Shown: positions 9,462-17,741 of the stretch, piece by piece
Layout of the letters: every line of letters starts with the position of its first letter
Position numbering within the stretch: position 1 is the stretch's first letter
DNA from: Mycolicibacterium peregrinum
Lineage (GTDB): Bacteria > Actinomycetota > Actinomycetes > Mycobacteriales > Mycobacteriaceae
Assembly: GCF_001665785.1 (NCBI RefSeq)
Contig: NZ_LZSO01000012.1
Location: 248,001-312,000 of the forward strand
Reading direction: 5' to 3'
DNA length: 64,000 bases
Notes under the pieces: model-generated
Databases searched by the model: none
Told to the model about the DNA's origin: nothing
The model's input: only the letters and a program-made list of their open reading frames with translations
Position numbers and translations under genes: made by a program

Positions 9462-10849
9462 TGTCGGTGTCCTGTCTCATCGGTGACTCTTCGTAGGGCC
9501 GGCCGCTTCGCACGCGGATGGCGGAGGTTGGACAGCAGGATCCTCACGAACAGCGCCGGGTCTTGAAGGCGCGTAGGCGGATCGATCATGCCGCGGACGC
9601 GAAAGATCCGTTCGGCGACGACGATGTCGTTGGTCGCTGCCTTCAACGCTGCGCGTTGGGCCCAGCTGCGCAACCGTTTCGCAGGGGTCCGCTTTGCACT
9701 CGTGGACGCCGTGTGATCGTTGGCCCGGTTCTCCGTCCACACCGGCTCGATCTGCTCGGCGGCCAGCCGGTAGAACCGGCGGGGTAGATCGGCAGGGCCG
9801 ACACGCAGGCAGTCACGGAGCGCCAGCGCCTGCAGGGCGGCCATCGTCATGCCTTGTCCGTACAGCGGATTGAGGTGGCACAAGGCGTCACCGACTACCA
9901 CCAGGCCGTCGGGCAGGCGTGGCATCCGGTCATAGCGTCGCCAGGCGGCGGCCGTGCTGCGGGAAATCGAGACCTGCCCGACGGGCGTGGAGTCGCGTAG
10001 TCCGGCCATGATCGTCTCGGGCAGCATCTGCTCGGCTGCTTCCAGCATCACGGTGAAATCGGTTGCGGGGGTGCCGCACTCGTCCGGGCAGGTGATCGCC
10101 AGCATCCAGGAGTCGTGTTCGTAGGCCACCAGCAGCAATCCGGGTGACCTGCTTCCTCGGTTGACGAACGCCATCCGCTCGGTGATGCGTCCGGGCGGGA
10201 CGTGGATCAGCTGGCTGGAGTAGCCGCCGACCGACGGCACGTGCATTTCGGGTACGGAGCCGAATCCGTAACTCTCCAGGAAACGCGTGGTACGTGCGGC
10301 ACGTCCCGTCGCGTCCATCACGACGTCGGCCGCTACCGAGGTGGCGATGCCGTTGTTGTGGTTGATGATTCGTACCCCGGTGACGGTGTCGTCTGTGATC
10401 ACCGGTTCGACCACCTCGTGGTTGTCGAGGATGGTGACATTGTCCAGCGCGGCAACGCGCCGGCGAATGTGAAACTCCATGAAGGGGCGGCTGGCCTGAT
10501 AGGCGGCCAGTGATCCCGGATCACTCAGTCGTCCTGCCGGCCTGACGTCATAGCCCACCGCGTGCACGTAGATCCGCGACAGGTCGTCGCCATCGTCGAC
10601 AACGGCCCCGGCGGCGCCGAGTTCTGCCAAGAGTCCGGGGAAGAGCTCCTCGAGTACCTGGGTGCCGCGACTGAGGAAGTTGTGCAGATGGCGCCCCTGT
10701 GGCACGCCTTTGCGCAGTTCTGGGTGATCAGCCAGGGTGTCCCGCTCGATCAGCGTCACCGACGCGTAGAACTCTGACAGCACCCGAGCGGTCAACAGGC
10801 CGGCGATGCCTGCCCCCAGAACCACGGCGTGTGAACCCGATTCGGCCAT
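9422..10849 (-). CDS. FAD-dependent monooxygenase-like flavoprotein
   Basis: 475 aa from the ATG at 10849, chosen because GGAGGGGG lies about 9 bases upstream; a longer reading frame adds 23 residues without such a site. The N-terminal Rossmann motif VLGAGIAGLLTARVL with a following acidic ERD binds FAD, and GDALCHLNPLYGQGMTMAALQA is the second FAD motif of group A monooxygenases/halogenase-like oxidoreductases (PHBH fold). Substrate unknown. It is coupled to the DinB-like gene downstream and lies between the PKS and mbtA, so a role in tailoring an aromatic or siderophore-related molecule is possible but unproven. An AT-rich stretch just upstream probably contains its promoter. Confidence 0.75.
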   Translation of the reverse strand: MAESGSHAVVLGAGIAGLLTARVLSEFYASVTLIERDTLADHPELRKGVPQGRHLHNFLSRGTQVLEELFPGLLAELGAAGAVVDDGDDLSRIYVHAVGYDVRPAGRLSDPGSLAAYQASRPFMEFHIRRRVAALDNVTILDNHEVVEPVITDDTVTGVRIINHNNGIATSVAADVVMDATGRAARTTRFLESYGFGSVPEMHVPSVGGYSSQLIHVPPGRITERMAFVNRGSRSPGLLLVAYEHDSWMLAITCPDECGTPATDFTVMLEAAEQMLPETIMAGLRDSTPVGQVSISRSTAAAWRRYDRMPRLPDGLVVVGDALCHLNPLYGQGMTMAALQALALRDCLRVGPADLPRRFYRLAAEQIEPVWTENRANDHTASTSAKRTPAKRLRSWAQRAALKAATNDIVVAERIFRVRGMIDPPTRLQDPALFVRILLSNLRHPRAKRPALRRVTDETGHRQCLSRLIARSAAG

Positions 10850-10916
10850 GACGGTCCCCCTCCGTTCCGAGCGCAGATGCGACATCGGCCCCTCGCACGA
10901 GAACCGAGCGTACCCC

Positions 10917-10962
10917 AATTCTAAGAAAGATAAGGGAAAATTATGAAAATATTAAGATGGCG
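10917..10962. promoter_or_regulatory. AT-rich promoter-like stretch
   Basis: About 45 bases that are far richer in A+T than anything nearby (runs such as GGGAAAATTATGAAAATATT). It lies upstream of the flavoprotein gene on the minus strand and downstream of the P-loop gene. It may hold the flavoprotein promoter or be a nucleoid-protein site. No IdeR box is seen in it. Confidence 0.35.
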
Positions 10963-11021
10963 TCGATGGCGGTGCGGATCCTTTTGGGCGTGGCTGTCGG
11001 CTCCGGCAGTGGACTGTGAGG

Positions 11022-11555
11022 TCACGGCGTAGGAAGGATATTCAGCCAGCCTGTCAGGCCGATGATCTCGGTGGCGATGTCGGAGACGGTGCGATGGTCG
11101 GTGGGGATGTGGTGTGTCGCGCCCGTGATGCCGGCTCTCAGCTTGATGTCCATACGCGCACTGGATGCGAGGTGGCGGTCGAGCGCCGAGCCGATTTCAC
11201 GCTCGCCGAGACGTTCTCGGGCCGTGGTGTCTGTGCACGTGAGTAGGACTGCGAAGACCTTGGGATTGTCACCCATCGCGGTAGTGAGATCTTCGACTAC
11301 GTCGGGTAGCACGCTGGCGGTGTTGGTGTAGATCAGCCGGTGATGGCCTAGTGTGCGATATCTTGCCCACATTGCTGCGAGGTTTTGCTCGGCGATCTTG
11401 TGTTCCCGCGGGGCGGGGTAAGCCATGTCGAGGAAGTCGCCTTCGATCAGGCAGTGAGAGACGTCCGCGTTGCTCAGCATGGCGTGCATCTCAAAACTGG
11501 TGCTGGTCTTGCCGGTCCCGGATCGTCCGCCGATGAACACCACTTCGCTCGCCAT
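11022..11555 (-). CDS. P-loop NTPase / small-molecule kinase-like protein
   Basis: 177 aa. The Walker A motif GGRSGTGKTS is at residues 9-18, followed by EGDFLDMAYP where small-molecule kinases (adenylylsulfate kinase, shikimate kinase, chloramphenicol phosphotransferase-like) place a Walker B/substrate acid. RERLGEREIGSALDRHLASS resembles the lid region with basic residues. Substrate unknown. Same strand as mbtA and 100 bases downstream of it, so co-transcription from the iron-regulated mbtA promoter is possible. Not part of the M. tuberculosis mbt locus. Confidence 0.6.
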   Translation of the reverse strand: MASEVVFIGGRSGTGKTSTSFEMHAMLSNADVSHCLIEGDFLDMAYPAPREHKIAEQNLAAMWARYRTLGHHRLIYTNTASVLPDVVEDLTTAMGDNPKVFAVLLTCTDTTARERLGEREIGSALDRHLASSARMDIKLRAGITGATHHIPTDHRTVSDIATEIIGLTGWLNILPTP

Positions 11556-11655
11556 GGGGGCAGTGTTGTCGATGGCGGTGCGGCGGTCGAGGCATTTTCA
11601 TTCCGGCCCGGTTCACCTCAGGTTCCGGGCTGGTCCAGGGGCAGGTCGCAAGACC

Positions 11656-13305
11656 TCACTCGGTGATCGTGGCGATGAGTTTCTTCTTGTCGACCTTGCC
11701 GACGGCGGTGGTGGGCAGGGTCGGCATGGGGACCAGTACATCGGGCCGGGCGTGGGCGGATGCGCCACGCTGGTCGAGGTACTCGTTGAGCTGAACCAGG
11801 TTGATCGGTGTACCTTTGAAAACCACGGCGGCACAGATCTTCTCGCCCAGGTAGTCGTCGGGCAATGCCACTGCCGCCGCTGCGTACACCGCAGGGTGTG
11901 TCAGCAGGTGATCCTCGAGATCGGTGGCCGATACCGTCTCGCCGCCGCGATGGATGACATCCTTGATCCGGCCGGTCACCTCGACGTAGCCCGCCCGAGG
12001 GCCATCGGTGAAGATCCGGACGCGATCGCCGGTGCGGTAGAAGCCATCGGGGCTGAAGGATCGGGCATTCGCCTCGTCGGCGCGGTAGTAACCGTTGAGG
12101 GTGTATGGCCCGCGCACCAGCAACTCACCCTCCTGGCCGGGCGCCACCTCCTGACCGTCCTCGTCGACCACCCGCATCTCATCGTGCGGAGACATCGGCC
12201 GGCCCTGGGTGTTCTCCACGACGTCCGCCGGATCGCCTGGGCGGGTGAAATTCAGCATGCCTTCGGCCATTCCGAAGATCTGCTGCAGTCCCGGGCTCAA
12301 GCCTTCGTGGATGAAACGGGCCTCCTCGGGGGACATGCGCGAGCCACCCACCTGGACCACGCGCAACGAGGTGGGCAGCACCGGTTCCCAGTCGCAGGCC
12401 TGGGTCCACAACTTGGCCAGGGCGTTGACGAGGCCGGTCACCGTGACGCCATGGGTGTTGATCAGGGCGAAGGCCGATTCGGGGCTGGGGTCGTCGGTGT
12501 AGACCGTCGTCGCCCCGACCGTCATCGAGCCGAGCAGCCCTGGGCAGGCGAACGGGAAGTTGTGGCCGGCGGGCAAAACCGCCAGATAGACGTCTTCATG
12601 GACCATTTCGCAGGCCTGGGCGCAGGCCGCGGCGTTGTAGAGATAGTCGTCATGGGTGCGGGGGATGAGCTTCGGCAGTCCGGTGGTTCCGCCGGACACC
12701 AGCAGGACCGCAGGGCCGCTGGTGTCGACGGCGATGCTCGGTGGTTCTGGGGCGTCGAAATCCTTGAGAGCGGACCAGGATTGGAAGGTGCCAGGGTCCC
12801 CGTCGACGAGGACGTGGCGCAGTCGGGGGCGTTCGGAAACGAGTTGGGTGGCCAGTTCGCGATAGTCGAATCCGGCGATGACGTCGGGGATCACGAGCCC
12901 GACGGCGCCGCTGACATCGGCGAAGTGGCCCAGCTCGGCTGACCGGTGTCCGGGCAGGCACAGCACCGGGACCGTCCCCGCGCGAAGCAAACCGAAAGCG
13001 GCGACCGCGAATTCGCGAGAGTTGGGGAGTTGCACCAGGATGCGGTCGCCCGCCTTGATGCCCTGGGCCACGAGCGCGGCACCGATACGGTCGGCGAGAG
13101 CGTCCAGTTCGGCAAAGGTGTAGCTGCCCGAGGCATCGACCACGGCCGGCTTGTCTGGCCAGCGCTGCGCGGCCTCGCGCAGGATGCTGTCCAGGGCTTT
13201 GCCCTGCCAGTAGCCGGCCCGGCGGTATACCTCGGCACGGTCCTCGGGGAATCGCGTGAATCCGTTTGCCAGTTCGTCCTGTTCACGGTCAAAACCGGTG
13301 GTCAT
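11656..13305 (-). CDS. mbtA: Salicyl-AMP ligase MbtA
   Basis: Stand-alone aryl acid adenylation enzyme that activates salicylate as the acyl-AMP and loads it on the aryl carrier domain of MbtB. 549 aa from the ATG at 13305 (MTTGFDREQDE...), close to the 565 aa of M. tuberculosis; the frame stays open further upstream but those residues do not match the family. Adenylation motifs are visible: LLVSGGTTGLPKLIPRTHDDY (A3), LPAGHNFPFACPGLLG, GMAEGMLNFTR (A5), YRTGDRVRI (A7), GRIKDVIHRGGE (A8) and the C-terminal PTTAVGKVDKKKL with the catalytic lysine. It diverges from mbtB across two IdeR boxes. Given the nearby 6-MSAS, tolerance for 6-methylsalicylate is expected. Confidence 0.95.
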   Translation of the reverse strand: MTTGFDREQDELANGFTRFPEDRAEVYRRAGYWQGKALDSILREAAQRWPDKPAVVDASGSYTFAELDALADRIGAALVAQGIKAGDRILVQLPNSREFAVAAFGLLRAGTVPVLCLPGHRSAELGHFADVSGAVGLVIPDVIAGFDYRELATQLVSERPRLRHVLVDGDPGTFQSWSALKDFDAPEPPSIAVDTSGPAVLLVSGGTTGLPKLIPRTHDDYLYNAAACAQACEMVHEDVYLAVLPAGHNFPFACPGLLGSMTVGATTVYTDDPSPESAFALINTHGVTVTGLVNALAKLWTQACDWEPVLPTSLRVVQVGGSRMSPEEARFIHEGLSPGLQQIFGMAEGMLNFTRPGDPADVVENTQGRPMSPHDEMRVVDEDGQEVAPGQEGELLVRGPYTLNGYYRADEANARSFSPDGFYRTGDRVRIFTDGPRAGYVEVTGRIKDVIHRGGETVSATDLEDHLLTHPAVYAAAAVALPDDYLGEKICAAVVFKGTPINLVQLNEYLDQRGASAHARPDVLVPMPTLPTTAVGKVDKKKLIATITE

Positions 13306-13349
13306 GGGTGTTCTGGCTCCCGTCGGGTGAGTGTGTCGGCAGATCGAAT

Positions 13350-13368
13350 ATAGGGTAACCTCCACTAA
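13350..13368 (-). promoter_or_regulatory. IdeR box, mbtA side of the mbtA/mbtB promoter
   Basis: Read on the minus strand, TTAGTGGAGGTTACCCTAT matches the IdeR consensus at 13 of 19 positions by eye. It lies one base from a second box (13370-13388), giving a tandem operator shared by the divergent mbtA and mbtB promoters. Confidence 0.7.
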
Positions 13369-13369
13369 G

Positions 13370-13388
13370 TTAGGGCAGCCTTTACTAA
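13370..13388 (+). promoter_or_regulatory. IdeR box, mbtB side of the mbtA/mbtB promoter
   Basis: TTAGGGCAGCCTTTACTAA matches the IdeR consensus at 13 of 19 positions by eye. It ends shortly before the GGAGG of mbtB (13395-13399). Confidence 0.72.
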
Positions 13389-13408
13389 TTGTTCGGAGGA
13401 TGGTGAGC

Positions 13409-16400
13409 GTGGTGGCGACGAGTTCCCAGACGGTCCGCGACGAGGTCGCCGAACTCCTGGGGGTCAGCCCCGACGCCGTCGATCCCGACGCTGATCTCAT
13501 TGCCTCCGGACTCGATTCGATCCGGATGATGTCGTTGTCCGGCCGCTGGCGTAAGCAGGGCATCAACGTCGGATTCGCGGCGCTGGCAGCCAATCCCACC
13601 GTCGCCGCCTGGATCGAACTGGTCGCCGAGCACGCTCCTGATACCCCCGCTGAAGCGCCCGTCCCGGACATCGCCGATGCGGAAGGCGACACTTTCCCCC
13701 TCGCCCCGATCCAGCACGCCTTCTGGGTGGGTCGCAACCAGGACCAGCAACTGGGTGGTGTCGGCGCGCATCTGTACGTCGAGTTCGACGGGGCCGGAGT
13801 CGATCCGCAGCGACTTAGGGTCGCCGCGGAGAAACTGGCGGCGCGCCATCCGATGCTGCGGGTCGAGATCCTGCCCGACGGTACCCAGCGGATCGGTGAC
13901 CGCCCGCTGCCGGTCACCGTCTACGAACTGCAGGATCTGGATGAGGCTGCAGCGCAAGCACAATTGGAGCTCATCAGGGAATCCAAGTCCCACCAGATGC
14001 TGCACGACGAGGTGCTCCAGCTGAGCCTGTCGCTGCTGCCAGGCGGTCGTACCCGGCTGCACGTGGACATGGACATGCAGGCCGCCGACGCGGTGAGCTA
14101 TCGCAACTTCATGGCTGATCTGGCCGCGTTCTATCGCGGCGTCGACCTGCCGGAGTTGGGCTATACCTACCGCGAGTACCGGGCCCGGCTGACCGCCACG
14201 ACGCCGCCACCCTCGGAGCCGGACCGGCAGTGGTGGGCCGATCGGGTGCCCGATCTGCCGGATCCGCCTGCGCTGCCACTGGTTCCGCTGTCCGATCAGC
14301 GCAACCCGCACCGCAGCATCCGGCTCTGGGAGACCCTCGACGTGCCGACTCGCGACGCATTGTTCGCGGCGGCACAGCGACGCGGCATCACCCCGGCGAT
14401 GGCGGTCGGGGCGTCGTATGCCAATGCGCTGGCGCGCTGGTCGACGCAGTCCAGGTTCCTGCTCAACCTGCCGATGTTCGGCAGGGAGCCGTATCACCCC
14501 GACGTGGACAAGCTGGTCGGTGACTTCACGTCCTCGCTGTTGCTCGACATCGACCTGACCGGGGCAGATACCGCCGCGGCCCGGGCCAAGGTGGTGCAGG
14601 AGACGCTGCACGCCACCGCCGCGCATTCCTCGGTGTCCGGGCTCGATGTGCTGCGTGACGTGAGCCGTCACCGCGGCAGCCAGACCCTGGCCACCATCGT
14701 CTACACGAGCGCGCTCGGCCTGGGCGACCTTTTCGCCGGTGACGTCACCGACCACTTCGGGGCGCCGGTGTGGACCATCTCGCAGGGACCTCAGGTGCTC
14801 ATCGATGCTCAGGCGACCCCGCTCGCCGAAGGCCTGATGATCAACTGGGACGTTCGGACGGAGGCCTTCCGGCCTGGCGTTGCCGAGGCCATGTTCGCCT
14901 ATCACCTGGCCGAACTACGCCGCCTGGCCGCCGACGATGCCGCCTGGGATGCGGCCGATCCGCCCGCGGCGTCCGAGTCGCAACGCCGGGTCCGGGCTGA
15001 ACTGAACGCGTCGACGTCGACTCCCAGTGGCGATGTGCTGCACTCCGGGTTTCTGGCGAATGCTGCGGCGACCCCGAACGCGCCCGCGGTGCTCTGCAGT
15101 GCCGGGAACCTCAGTTACGGCGAGTTGCACGACAGGGTGCTGGCCGTGGCGGCCGCCCTGCAGTCCCGCGGGGTGTGCCGCGGTGAGGTGGTCGCGGTGC
15201 TGGGGCCCAAGAGCGTCGAACAGGTCGTCGCGCTGCTGGCCATCTCGATGGTCGGCGCCGCGTACCTACCGGTCGGGGTGGATCAGCCCGCCGATCGGGC
15301 CGCGCGCATCCTGCACACCGGTGGGGTGGACTTCGCACTGATCTGTGGCCCGGACACCGACCATCCCCACCTGCCGCATATGACCGTCGCGGACGCCGAG
15401 ATCATCGGTGATCCAGCACATTTCGAGCCCGTAGCGGTCACCCCCGAAGATCTGGCCTATGTGTTGTTCACGTCGGGATCCACCGGTGAGCCCAAGGGCG
15501 TGGAGATCACCCACGACGCGGCGATGAACACCATCGAGTTCATCAACGCCCACTTCGACATCGGCCCGGCCGACCGGTGCCTGGCGCTGTCGCACCTCGA
15601 ATGCGACCTGTCGGTGATCGACGTCTACGGGACGCTGCGTTCGGGTGGCTCCATGGTCGTCGTCGACGAGGAACAGCGACGCGATCCAGACGTCTGGGTC
15701 AGGCTGATCGACGAACACCGGGTGACGGTGCTGCACTTCCTGACCGGTTGGCTGGAGATGCTGGTGGCCGCCCGTGAAACGAACACCGACGGGGCATCCT
15801 TGTCCTCATTGCGGGTGGTACCCACCGGCGGCGACTGGGTGCGTCCGGATCTGGTGCGGGCGCTGCGCGCCGCGGCGCCGCGTGTGCGCTTCGCCGGACT
15901 CGGCGGGGCCACCGAGACCGCGACGCACAACACGATCTTCGAAGTCGGATTCGACGACGACGCCCTGCCGTCGCACTGGACCTCGGTGCCGTTCGGTGTG
16001 CCGCTCACGAACAACTGCTGCCGCGTGGTCGACGCGCGGGGTGAGGACTGCCCCGACTGGGTCCCGGGCGAACTGTGGGTCGGCGGGCGCGGTATCGCCC
16101 GTGGCTACCGCGGTCGGCCCGACCTGACCGCCGAACGTTTCGTCGAGCACGACGGGCGCCGCTGGTACCGCACCGGGGACCTGGTGCGGTCGTGGCCGGA
16201 CGGCACGCTGGAATTCGTCGGCCGGGCCGACCACCGGATCAAGGTCAGCGGATTCCGGATCGAACTGGGTGAGGTCGAGGGCGCACTGTGCCGCGTTCCC
16301 GGGGTGGACGCGGCGGTGGCGGTGCTGGTCCCGGTCGAGGGTGGTCACGACCTGCTGGGTGCGGTGGTGCGGGCGGACCAGCCGGGTGGCGATGCGGAAG

Positions 16401-16921
16401 CGGCTGCTCAAACCATCTCCACAGCGATGGCCGAGCTGGTGCCCGCACACATGATCCCGCAGGTGCTGCTGGTCGCCGATGAGATTCCCTATGCCCGCGG
16501 CAAGACCGACCGCGCCGCAGCGATTCGGATGCTCGCCGCACTCGGTGCTCCGGAGAGCCGGGGCTACCGGGCGCCGTCGGACCCGCTGGAAACAGCCCTG
16601 TGCGCGATCGTCGGCGATGTTCTCGGGCAGTCCGGTGTCGGTGTCGACGACGATTTCTTCGCCCTCGGCGGGGACTCGGTGCTGGGTACGCAGCTGGTGG
16701 CGCGGATCAGGGACTGGCTGGATACCTCGACGGTGATGGTCGCCGACGTCTTCGCCGCCCGGACCGTGGCGAAGATGGCCGCGTTGCTGGTGGGCCGGGA
16801 ATCCGGCTCGGACCGGCTGCAGCTGGTGTCCGAGCTGTATCTCGAGGTCACGGGTATGGACAGCGCCGATGTGACCTCCGAGTTGGCACGCACGTCCCCA
16901 GAACCCGCCTTCGGCAACTAA
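13409..16921 (+). CDS. mbtB: Nonribosomal peptide synthetase MbtB (ArCP-Cy-A-PCP, no thioesterase)
   Basis: 1170 aa from the GTG at 13409, which lies 9 bases after GGAGG; ATG 13400 and GTG 13403 are in frame but too close to that site. Domains: aryl carrier protein with LIASGLDSIRMM (Ser near 37); heterocyclisation domain with the D-x4-D-x2-S motif DMQAADAVS near 220; adenylation domain with YVLFTSGSTGEPKG near 683 and YRTGDLVRSW; carrier protein with FFALGGDSVLGTQ (Ser near 1090). It takes the aryl cap from MbtA and joins it to Ser/Thr, cyclising to the oxazoline. M. tuberculosis MbtB (1414 aa) carries a C-terminal thioesterase; here the protein stops before it and the homologous thioesterase is a separate gene at 17738. 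Confidence 0.95.
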   Translation: MVATSSQTVRDEVAELLGVSPDAVDPDADLIASGLDSIRMMSLSGRWRKQGINVGFAALAANPTVAAWIELVAEHAPDTPAEAPVPDIADAEGDTFPLAPIQHAFWVGRNQDQQLGGVGAHLYVEFDGAGVDPQRLRVAAEKLAARHPMLRVEILPDGTQRIGDRPLPVTVYELQDLDEAAAQAQLELIRESKSHQMLHDEVLQLSLSLLPGGRTRLHVDMDMQAADAVSYRNFMADLAAFYRGVDLPELGYTYREYRARLTATTPPPSEPDRQWWADRVPDLPDPPALPLVPLSDQRNPHRSIRLWETLDVPTRDALFAAAQRRGITPAMAVGASYANALARWSTQSRFLLNLPMFGREPYHPDVDKLVGDFTSSLLLDIDLTGADTAAARAKVVQETLHATAAHSSVSGLDVLRDVSRHRGSQTLATIVYTSALGLGDLFAGDVTDHFGAPVWTISQGPQVLIDAQATPLAEGLMINWDVRTEAFRPGVAEAMFAYHLAELRRLAADDAAWDAADPPAASESQRRVRAELNASTSTPSGDVLHSGFLANAAATPNAPAVLCSAGNLSYGELHDRVLAVAAALQSRGVCRGEVVAVLGPKSVEQVVALLAISMVGAAYLPVGVDQPADRAARILHTGGVDFALICGPDTDHPHLPHMTVADAEIIGDPAHFEPVAVTPEDLAYVLFTSGSTGEPKGVEITHDAAMNTIEFINAHFDIGPADRCLALSHLECDLSVIDVYGTLRSGGSMVVVDEEQRRDPDVWVRLIDEHRVTVLHFLTGWLEMLVAARETNTDGASLSSLRVVPTGGDWVRPDLVRALRAAAPRVRFAGLGGATETATHNTIFEVGFDDDALPSHWTSVPFGVPLTNNCCRVVDARGEDCPDWVPGELWVGGRGIARGYRGRPDLTAERFVEHDGRRWYRTGDLVRSWPDGTLEFVGRADHRIKVSGFRIELGEVEGALCRVPGVDAAVAVLVPVEGGHDLLGAVVRADQPGGDAEAAAQTISTAMAELVPAHMIPQVLLVADEIPYARGKTDRAAAIRMLAALGAPESRGYRAPSDPLETALCAIVGDVLGQSGVGVDDDFFALGGDSVLGTQLVARIRDWLDTSTVMVADVFAARTVAKMAALLVGRESGSDRLQLVSELYLEVTGMDSADVTSELARTSPEPAFGN

Positions 16922-16937
16922 GGTTAGAGTTACTTCA
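16919..16937 (+). promoter_or_regulatory. IdeR-like box 1 before the orphan A-domain gene
   Basis: TAAGGTTAGAGTTACTTCA matches the IdeR consensus at 13 of 19 positions by eye and starts at the mbtB stop codon. It is followed after one base by a second box, exactly the spacing seen between the two boxes at mbtA/mbtB. Confidence 0.6.
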
Positions 16938-16938
16938 G

Positions 16939-16957
16939 TTAGGGCAGGCTTTGCTTA
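16939..16957 (+). promoter_or_regulatory. IdeR-like box 2 before the orphan A-domain gene
   Basis: TTAGGGCAGGCTTTGCTTA matches the IdeR consensus at 13 of 19 positions by eye and is nearly the same as the mbtB-side box at 13370-13388 (16 of 19 identical). A GAGGAGG ribosome site follows at 16962-16968. Confidence 0.68.
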
Positions 16958-16973
16958 TCGTGAGGAGGTCGTT

Positions 16974-17741
16974 GTGGACGCGGTGAGTCGCACGACTACG
17001 CAGACCATGCACGCAGTGGCGGGAGAACCGCTGCACCAGGGGTTCTTCACGCATGCGCAGGGTGCGCCCGACGACGTCGCGGTGGTCGGCCCGACCACCC
17101 GCTGGACCTACGGGCAGCTGCGTGAGCAGGCGCTTTCGGTGTCCGGTGCGCTCGCGGTGGCCGGGGTACGCGTCGGCGACCGGGTCGCGGTCGTGGGGCC
17201 CACCGGCCTGGACACGGTGATCGCCTCGCTGGGAATCCTGGCGGCCGGCGGCGTCTGTGTCCCGATCGACACCGCTGACCCGGCCGAGCCGGTGCTGGAG
17301 CACACGGGCGTCCGGATGGCTTTGTTCACCGGGGACGGACCGCCCAACTGGCTGCCGGCGCTCACCGTCGCCGAGGCGCTGCGGATCGGGGCCCGCGCGA
17401 GTGGCGTCACCCCGGTGCGTTCCGCGCCCGGCGACCCCGCGTTCCTGGGCTCGGTCGACGAGTCGGGGTATGCGGTGGTGACCCACGCTGCCGCACACGA
17501 CGCCGTGGTGGAGCTCACCGCCCGGCTCGGCGTTCACGGCGATGACCGCATCGGTGTGTTCTCGGCTGTGGGCGCCGCGGCTCCGATCCTGATGATGCTG
17601 GTGGCACTGACCGCAGGCGCAGGCATCGTCGTTGCCGACGATGCACCGCGCCGCAACCCCGAGCGGGGGATGAACGGTTTCGCCCTCGCCGTGCGGCATC
17701 GGGAAGCGGTGGCCGCTCTCGACACCGCTGTGCCGTCGTGA
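16974..17741 (+). CDS. Orphan half adenylation-domain protein between mbtB and the thioesterase
   Basis: 255 aa from a GTG preceded at 5 bases by GAGGAGG. It aligns by eye with the N-terminal half of MbtB's own adenylation domain (LHQGFFTHAQ..., GVRVGDRVAVVGPTGLDTVIASLGILAAGG...) but ends before the A5 region. Where MbtB has the ATP-binding loop FTSGSTGEPKG, this protein reads YAVVTHAAAHDAVVE, about 13 residues shorter. The catalytic P-loop and the whole C-terminal subdomain are missing, so it cannot be a working ligase. The frame is intact, it has its own paired IdeR boxes, and its stop overlaps the thioesterase start by GTGA, suggesting it is still expressed. It looks like a partial duplication of mbtB kept as a structural or regulatory pseudoenzyme, or a translational bridge to the thioesterase (inference). 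Confidence 0.8.
   Translation: MDAVSRTTTQTMHAVAGEPLHQGFFTHAQGAPDDVAVVGPTTRWTYGQLREQALSVSGALAVAGVRVGDRVAVVGPTGLDTVIASLGILAAGGVCVPIDTADPAEPVLEHTGVRMALFTGDGPPNWLPALTVAEALRIGARASGVTPVRSAPGDPAFLGSVDESGYAVVTHAAAHDAVVELTARLGVHGDDRIGVFSAVGAAAPILMMLVALTAGAGIVVADDAPRRNPERGMNGFALAVRHREAVAALDTAVPS

Noticed and set aside
11656..13917. 753-aa version of MbtA
   Set aside because: The N-terminal extension runs antisense through the IdeR boxes and the start of mbtB and matches nothing; the ATG at 13305 gives the family length.
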